Source: CAZCJU01 sp964562175
GTDB lineage: Bacteria > Bacillota > Clostridia > Oscillospirales > CAG-272
NCBI GenBank assembly: GCA_964562175.1
Contig: CAZLRV010000010.1
Span: 1-64,000, forward strand
DNA: 64,000 bases
Direction of reading: 5' to 3'
Positions 59,216 through 64,000 of this stretch are shown here, one piece after another. Position numbers and translations under genes: made by a program. The notes beneath the pieces are model-generated. The model was not told the DNA's origin. It searched no databases and saw only the letters and a list, made by a program, of their open reading frames with translations. Position 1 is the stretch's first letter, and every line of letters starts with the position of its first letter.

Positions 59216-59920
59216 CTATTCTTTATAGCCGTCGATATTGTGCTTTTCGAGTGAATGCACGAGCCTGCGAGCGGTACCTCTGCAGTCGGCGTCTATGCCG
59301 TGTATTATGCGTTTCATATCCTCTCTGCGAGTGTTTTTGTCAAACGGACATCCGTTTTTTGCAACGGGTGCGTTTATTTGAGCAGCTCCCTTGCGTATAA
59401 GAAGCTCCGAGCAGGAAAGAAGCGGACGTATTATTCTTATATCGGTATAATCCGTCACCGGCGAAAACGATATGAAATTACCGCCATACAGCAGATTCAT
59501 AAGCAGGGTCTGCGCCGCATCGTCCTCGTTATGACCGAGTGCAAGCACGTTTGCCCCGTGTGTACGAGCGTGTTCACATAAAAGCCTTCTTCGTGTTCTC
59601 GAACATATCAGGCACGGGTCGTCATGATTTTTTATCGTCTCCGCACCGTCAAGCTCTATTACCGAATACTCAAGCCCGAGAGAGTGGCAGAAGGCACGGC
59701 ACGCCCCGGTATCCGTGTTACCGAAGCCCATATCAACATAAGCACAGCTCAAAGCAAATTTTGTCGGCAGATATTTTTGCAGGCGTGAAAGCAGATACAG
59801 CAGCATGAGCGAATCCGCACCGCCCGACACGGCGACACATACACGGTCGCCGTCGTTTATCATCGAATATTTTTTTATACAGGCTCTTGTTTTGCCCTCA
59901 AGTATTTTAATATGATCCAT
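59216..59920 (-). CDS. TtcA-like tRNA-thiolation ATP-binding protein
   Basis: A 234-residue PP-loop protein. SGGADSLMLLYLLS is the ATP-pyrophosphatase loop; CLICSRTRRR gives the CxxC pair of the Fe-S/thiolation site; LGHNEDDAAQTLLMNL and GCPFDKNTRR complete the TtcA pattern. TtcA thiolates C32 of certain tRNAs using a [4Fe-4S] cluster. It differs from TilS in having the Cys pair. No ribosome site of note. Monocistronic, convergent to the fhs group. Confidence 0.88.
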   Translation of the reverse strand: MDHIKILEGKTRACIKKYSMINDGDRVCVAVSGGADSLMLLYLLSRLQKYLPTKFALSCAYVDMGFGNTDTGACRAFCHSLGLEYSVIELDGAETIKNHDDPCLICSRTRRRLLCEHARTHGANVLALGHNEDDAAQTLLMNLLYGGNFISFSPVTDYTDIRIIRPLLSCSELLIRKGAAQINAPVAKNGCPFDKNTRREDMKRIIHGIDADCRGTARRLVHSLEKHNIDGYKE

Positions 59921-60095
59921 ATGACGATTATATATTTTTCGTGCTTTTTTGTCAATAGATATTTTTTAAAATATATCCCCCTTAAAAATTAACCGATTAA
60001 GGCGTGCTTTGTTAATATTATTATAGTATACTTGTTGCGTGATCGTATTATATACGCACTCGCATACTCTTACTCAAAGGAATGGTTCTTTTTAT

Positions 60096-60923
60096 ATGAA
60101 ATCCACTAAAAAGCTGTTGCTTCCGCTTTTGTGTGCCGCCTCTGTCATCGGTGCTGTCTTGACCGTGCTGAGGGTTCTGTTAATGGATAATTTTTACGAT
60201 ACGAGTGAAAAGCTCTATAAGGCGGGGACGGATCTGCCGGAGGCGTTTTCATGGGTCTTTGCCGTTGCTTTTCTGCTCACGGGTCTGTGTGCCTTGTTTA
60301 TCAAATCGAATAAATTCAACAAAGTATTGCCGCAGGCAAGTCTTTCGATAGTATTTTCAAGTGCCTTTTGCGGCTTTCTGTTCATCTCATCATCTATTCT
60401 TCAGCTTTGGTATTTTCGGGAATCGACATTTGCTTCGAACAGCACGATATACATTGCGGTATATATCGGGATGATAGCATTCGGTCTTTTATCCTCGCTT
60501 TACTTCTTCCGTGTTTCCTCCACCTCACAGCTCAATATGCTGAGTCTGCGTCTTACCTCCCTGTTTCCGATAATTTGGGCGATATGCTATTTGCTTTTCA
60601 TATATTTCGATTCGAGCGTTGTAATAAACAACCCCGAACGTATCATTATTCAGCTCGGCATTATCTTCTCAATGTTTTATTTTACCTCCGAGGCAAGATA
60701 TCACCTTGACATTGCAACCCCTCCGCTCTATTTTGCCATTTCACTCGCTTCCGTTATCGTGATATCTGTAAGCTGTATACCGAATATTATTTTGACGGTT
60801 CAGGGCATCGTTGGCTTTACGCCTCATACTATCTATTCTTTCTTGCAGCTCGGCGTGCTTTCCTATATAGTGACTCGACTTTTGTCGTTTGTTTTCGCAA
60901 ATCCCGTTATATACGGCGACTGA
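60096..60923 (+). CDS. Polytopic membrane protein of unknown function
   Basis: A 275-residue protein with about eight hydrophobic helices and short loops (for example SSILQLWYFRE, YFTSEARYHLD). No transporter or enzyme motif is recognised. ATG 60096 (MKSTKKLLL) is preferred to a start 57 bases upstream, which would add a hydrophilic stretch; the ribosome site is poor for either. Its last 17 bases overlap the convergent serine recombinase gene, an arrangement that suggests the two are long-term neighbours. Similar membrane proteins recur in clostridial genomes without assigned role. Confidence 0.75.
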   Translation: MKSTKKLLLPLLCAASVIGAVLTVLRVLLMDNFYDTSEKLYKAGTDLPEAFSWVFAVAFLLTGLCALFIKSNKFNKVLPQASLSIVFSSAFCGFLFISSSILQLWYFRESTFASNSTIYIAVYIGMIAFGLLSSLYFFRVSSTSQLNMLSLRLTSLFPIIWAICYLLFIYFDSSVVINNPERIIIQLGIIFSMFYFTSEARYHLDIATPPLYFAISLASVIVISVSCIPNIILTVQGIVGFTPHTIYSFLQLGVLSYIVTRLLSFVFANPVIYGD

Positions 60924-62280
60924 TCGTGCCTTTGGTATAGTGTATCTCAACTCTTTCGTATGTTATCACTATTTTTTCGATAAGCTCGCAGAGTATGCCT
61001 CGCCGTTCCTCTACACTCATTTTTTCCCACGCACCTCTCACCGCACTTAGCTTTGAAAAGCGTTGTGCCGCCTCCGAGCTTCTTTTACGTTCAAGTTTCA
61101 TATTTTCATATTCGAGCTGTGCTTTTGCCAGCTCGTCTTTTTTTCTGTTTATCTCACCCAAAAGTATCTCGTCCTCGGCACTTGAGTAAAGGTCATAGAG
61201 CCTTGACAATCTTCTTTTGCACTGATAGACCGTGTTTTCGAGTATTTTCAGCGAATCGCCCCTGTCCTCATCCTCACCTCCACCCTCGGCTGTCATTGAA
61301 AAAAGGTCGGCAAGCACTTCGTTTTCAAGCTCGGCGGCATCTACCCTTATATTATCGCATTTATCCGTGTGTGCGATATGAGACTTTGACGGATCCCTTG
61401 AGTAGCAATATATCTTATACTCCCCACCGCTCCACTTTTGATATCTCATTTTTGAGCCGCAAACACCGCAGTATATCAAGCCCGCAAGCAGACATTTTGC
61501 ACCGGAGGTGCTTTTAGCTCTTATTGCCATTTGCCGCATTGCCAGCTCAAACGTGTTTTTTGATATTATCGGCTCGTGGCAATTTTCATATTCCACGCCC
61601 TTGTATACTATACTGCCGATGTTCGATTTACGTTTAAGTATCTGTATCGCAAGTCGCTCGTACTTAAGCCCTGTCATTTGAGCTATTCTTCTCGGAGAAT
61701 AGCCGTCAAGATAGAGAGAATATATATCCTTTACGACTTGCGCATCCTCATTCGGGATAAGCTTGCCGCTTTCTTTATCGTAATCGTAACCGAACGGAAC
61801 TCTGCCCCCGCCCATCCATAAGCCGCTTTTTACCCTCTCAAGCATACCCATTCTTGTACGTTCTTTTATCGTTTCACGCTCAAGCTGAGCAAACGCCGAC
61901 ATAATACCGAGCATTGCCCGTCCTATCGGCGTTGAGGTATCCATGTTTTCGTTCATTGAGATAAAAGCCACATTATTCGGAATAAGTATATCCTCGATAA
62001 GATAGAGCGTATCCTTTTGGCTTCTTGAAAATCTGTCAAGCTTGTACACAATGACCTCGGATACGTTTCCTTTTTTTATTTCCTCAATGAGCGTTTTAAG
62101 CATCGGTCTGTCCGTATTCGCTCCGCTGTAACCGCCGTCGATATAAAAGCGGCGTTCTTCTATCCCACGTGACACGCAGTACGCATCAAGCATCTGCTTT
62201 TGCGCTTCAATGGAATAGCCCTCCTCCCATTGAGCCTCCGTCGATACACGTGCGTACATTGCGGCGTGCTTAGTCGTCAT
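60907..62280 (-). CDS. Large serine recombinase (site-specific)
   Basis: A 457-residue large serine recombinase. The catalytic domain (1-140) has the nucleophile in YARVSTEAQ, YSGANTDRPML and YKLDRFSRSQKDTLYL, with the arginine cluster ERETIKERTRMGM. A recombinase domain (about 165-260; GGGRVPFGYDYD, SPRRIAQM), a zinc ribbon (GLIYCGVCGSKMRY and a later Cys), and a coiled coil (about 330-415) follow. Such enzymes integrate and excise prophages, ICEs or sporulation-linked elements. No phage or conjugation gene is near, so it looks like an orphan or domesticated enzyme. Coupled to the small gene upstream (11-base overlap). Confidence 0.93.
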   Translation of the reverse strand: MTTKHAAMYARVSTEAQWEEGYSIEAQKQMLDAYCVSRGIEERRFYIDGGYSGANTDRPMLKTLIEEIKKGNVSEVIVYKLDRFSRSQKDTLYLIEDILIPNNVAFISMNENMDTSTPIGRAMLGIMSAFAQLERETIKERTRMGMLERVKSGLWMGGGRVPFGYDYDKESGKLIPNEDAQVVKDIYSLYLDGYSPRRIAQMTGLKYERLAIQILKRKSNIGSIVYKGVEYENCHEPIISKNTFELAMRQMAIRAKSTSGAKCLLAGLIYCGVCGSKMRYQKWSGGEYKIYCYSRDPSKSHIAHTDKCDNIRVDAAELENEVLADLFSMTAEGGGEDEDRGDSLKILENTVYQCKRRLSRLYDLYSSAEDEILLGEINRKKDELAKAQLEYENMKLERKRSSEAAQRFSKLSAVRGAWEKMSVEERRGILCELIEKIVITYERVEIHYTKGTISRRI

Positions 62281-62419
62281 CTTTCTCCGCCTTTACCTCG
62301 TCCGTCTCTCTCCTTTGTGCTTTTTTTATCATATTAAGCACGCAGGAGGAAACTATAACATAGTTTTTCATTTCCTCGTTTATTCTCTCGCTGTCACCGA
62401 AATAGCGATATATTTCCAT
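62270..62419 (-). CDS. Small 49-residue protein coupled to the serine recombinase
   Basis: On the minus strand GGAGGTGA lies 5 bases before ATG 62419. The frame reads MEIYRYFGDSERINEEMKN, with a hydrophobic middle (VIVSSCVLNMI) and a charged tail ending EKDDD, and stops at 62270 after overlapping the recombinase start by 11 bases. The ribosome site is the best of the pair, so the recombinase is probably translated through coupling. Size and position fit a partner such as a recombination directionality factor, but no family is recognised. Confidence 0.65.
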   Translation of the reverse strand: MEIYRYFGDSERINEEMKNYVIVSSCVLNMIKKAQRRETDEVKAEKDDD

Positions 62420-62509
62420 ATTCTCACCTCCATGACCGATTATTGTCACGCTGTCATAAAAATATACCGCGGTAAATATACTTTTAGGGTATAAAAAGGA
62501 GAGAATAAT

Positions 62510-63682
62510 ATGATGAAAAAAGCTCTGTCTTCACTTCTCGCACTTGTCCTTGTCTTGACTTCTCTTTCGCCGCTTGCCGTTTTGGGGGTCGGCTTTGATG
62601 AGGATATAGAATGCAAAAGCGCAATTTTAGTTGAGCAAAGCACCGGGCGTGTGCTTTACGAAAAAAACGCCGACGAGCCTCTGCCGCCTGCCTCGGTAAC
62701 GAAAATAATGACTCTGCTTTTGACCTTTGAGGCGTTGGAGTGCGGTCGGATCCACCTTGACGATACGGTGGTCGCAAGCGAATACGCCGCATCCATGGGC
62801 GGCTCGCAGGTCTTTTTGAAGGCAGGTGAGCAAATGAGCGTTTCCGATATGATTAAATCGGTCTGCGTTGCAAGTGCAAACGATTGTGCCGTCGCACTTG
62901 CCGAGCATATTTACTCATCCGAGAGTGCATTCGTGCAAAAAATGAACGAGCGTGCCGCAGAGCTTGGGATGAGCGGCACGGTATTTAAGAACGCAACGGG
63001 GCTTGACGATACGGACACGGGGCATTTGACCTGTGCAAGAGATATTTCCATAATGTCGCGTGAGCTGATGAAGCATAAGGCGATATTCGATTATACCACT
63101 ATATGGACAGATACCATACGAAACGGACAATTCGGGTTGACCAATACAAACAAGCTCATTCGATTTTACCGTGGGGCAAACGGCTTGAAGACCGGCTCGA
63201 CCTCAAAAGCCAAGTTTTGCATTTCAGCCACGGCACTTCGTGACGGAATGCAGCTTATAGCCGTTGTAATGGCATCTGACACCGCAAAGACGAGAAACGC
63301 AATTGCTCAAAAGCTTCTCGATCACGGCTTTTCAAATTACGGAATTTACTCTGCGGATGCCTCATCCCTGCCCCCTCTTGCCGTTAGAGGCAGTGCCGTG
63401 GGAGAGGTCGGCATATCGCACTCCTCCTCATCATGCTTGCTTGAAAAAGCACGTATCAAGGACGTGACATATGAAATAGAGCTGCCCGACTATGTAACCG
63501 CTCCACTGAAAAAGGGCGAGCGTGTGGGACAAATAGTATTTTACTGTAATGGCGAGAAAATAAACGCAGTCGACATTGTAGCCGACTGCGAGGTTAAGCG
63601 TATTACGTTTTGGCAATCATTTCTTATACTGCTTGAGCGATTTCTTATGAGCCCATCTTGCTCATCTGACGTTGAGCCATAA
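62510..63682 (+). CDS. D-alanyl-D-alanine carboxypeptidase (DacF/PBP5-type)
   Basis: A 390-residue low-molecular-weight penicillin-binding protein. Signal peptide (about 1-25); SVTKIM holds the active-site Ser and Lys (SxxK), SANDCA is the SxN motif, and KTGSTS the KTG motif. A C-terminal PBP5 beta domain (about 285-360; VRGSAVGEVG ... KGERVGQIVFY) and a hydrophobic amphipathic tail (FWQSFLILLERFL) place it on the outer membrane face. It trims the terminal D-Ala of peptidoglycan stems; DacF copies act in spore cortex formation. AAGGAGAG ribosome site. Its last 38 bases overlap the convergent ABC transporter gene. Confidence 0.93.
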   Translation: MMKKALSSLLALVLVLTSLSPLAVLGVGFDEDIECKSAILVEQSTGRVLYEKNADEPLPPASVTKIMTLLLTFEALECGRIHLDDTVVASEYAASMGGSQVFLKAGEQMSVSDMIKSVCVASANDCAVALAEHIYSSESAFVQKMNERAAELGMSGTVFKNATGLDDTDTGHLTCARDISIMSRELMKHKAIFDYTTIWTDTIRNGQFGLTNTNKLIRFYRGANGLKTGSTSKAKFCISATALRDGMQLIAVVMASDTAKTRNAIAQKLLDHGFSNYGIYSADASSLPPLAVRGSAVGEVGISHSSSSCLLEKARIKDVTYEIELPDYVTAPLKKGERVGQIVFYCNGEKINAVDIVADCEVKRITFWQSFLILLERFLMSPSCSSDVEP

Positions 63683-64000
63683 CAAGCTCATAATATATAC
63701 CGTGCTTTTTCAAAAGCTCCTCGTGAGTACCTACCTCCGCGACTCTGCCCTTATCAAGCACAACGAGCTTGGTGGCGTTACGCAGAGTGGAAAGGCGGTG
63801 AGCTATCGCTATTGTGGTTCTTCCCGCTGTGAGCTTTTGCAGGGTCTGTTGTATGCTTTTTTCCGTTTCCGTATCAAGTGCCGAGGTAGCCTCATCGAGT
63901 ATCAATATCCTTGGGTCATGCAGTAGCGCACGTGCTATTGCAACACGTTGTCTTTCACCGCCCGATAGTGTATGCCCTCTTTCGCCAACCTTTGTATTAT
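63645..64000 (-). CDS. ABC transporter ATP-binding/permease protein, C-terminal part only
   Basis: The final 117 residues of an exporter-type ATPase that enters from the right edge. Seen in order: LSGGERQRVAIARAL (signature), ILILDEATSALD (Walker B and D-loop), TIAIAHRLSTL (H-loop His) and the end YELVMAQRQMS. The TEKSIQQTL and RVAEVGTHEELL segments are typical of MsbA/BmrA-like half-transporters. The substrate and membrane domain are outside the window. Convergent overlap with the carboxypeptidase gene of 38 bases. Confidence 0.92.
   Translation of the reverse strand, partial: NTKVGERGHTLSGGERQRVAIARALLHDPRILILDEATSALDTETEKSIQQTLQKLTAGRTTIAIAHRLSTLRNATKLVVLDKGRVAEVGTHEELLKKHGIYYELVMAQRQMSKMGS

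Noticed and set aside
60907..62419. Prophage or ICE remnant around the serine recombinase
   Set aside because: The neighbouring genes (TtcA-like, membrane protein, dacF) are chromosomal and no phage, conjugation or attachment repeat was seen.

Overview
The window looks like chromosome of a Gram-positive, endospore-forming member of the Clostridia, probably a gut-type Oscillospirales or Christensenellales-like lineage. The evidence is spmA/spmB, SepF, DivIVA, FtsEX with a PcsB-like hydrolase, an AbrB-type regulator, formate-tetrahydrofolate ligase, strong GGAGG ribosome sites and TTGACA-17-TATAAT promoters. The taxonomic placement is inference; no rRNA or tRNA gene was seen.

Layout. 1-5,000: the start of an XRE regulator (cut by the window edge), an M23 endopeptidase with a G5 region, a CPBP membrane protease, tadA, and the spore-maturation pair spmA-spmB with a coupled 60-residue protein. 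5,000-8,200: AbrB-like regulator, radC, an SGNH-hydrolase lipoprotein and a TetR regulator. 8,599-13,840 (minus strand): a single-promoter operon led by a cobalamin riboswitch. It encodes a small basic protein, a DUF2284 metal-binding protein, a surface-anchored DUF4430-like protein, a membrane protein joining an alpha/alpha-toroid domain to DUF4430 (the two folds of animal intrinsic factor and transcobalamin), and ECF transporter T and S subunits. I read it as a corrinoid capture and uptake system. 14,000-23,100: XRE-cupin regulator, rsmE, PucR-type regulator, then ftsE-ftsX-pcsB-ctpA (division-linked wall hydrolysis), greA and lysS.

23,105-38,646 is a more AT-rich island between two diverged direct repeats of about 230 bp. 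The repeats carry the last codons and terminator of lysS and a promoter with an (AT)n tract. The island holds a BREX type 4-like defence operon: a novel 950-residue protein, BrxP (PAPS-reductase/ferredoxin/DUF4007), BrxC, PglZ, a short BrxL, a 65-residue Cys-rich protein and a cysteine desulfurase. A frameshifted remnant of a YhcG/DUF1016 nuclease gene lies at its right edge. A sulfur donor plus a DndC-like enzyme, with no methyltransferase, suggests a sulfur-based self mark such as phosphorothioation. That reading is inference.

38,679-64,000 is housekeeping again: DUF4234 protein, polysaccharide deacetylase, PAP2 phosphatase, ComEC with a degenerate C-terminal domain, an oxidoreductase, a YwqG-like protein, miaA-tldD-tldE-yggS-sepF-divIVA-lspA-rluD, a wall/surface group (CBM9-like, DUF3048 lipoprotein, S1-domain protein), fhs-tsaE-tsaB-rpiB-ruvX, a TtcA-like tRNA thiolase, a membrane protein, an orphan large serine recombinase with a small upstream partner gene, dacF, and the end of an ABC exporter gene that runs off the window.
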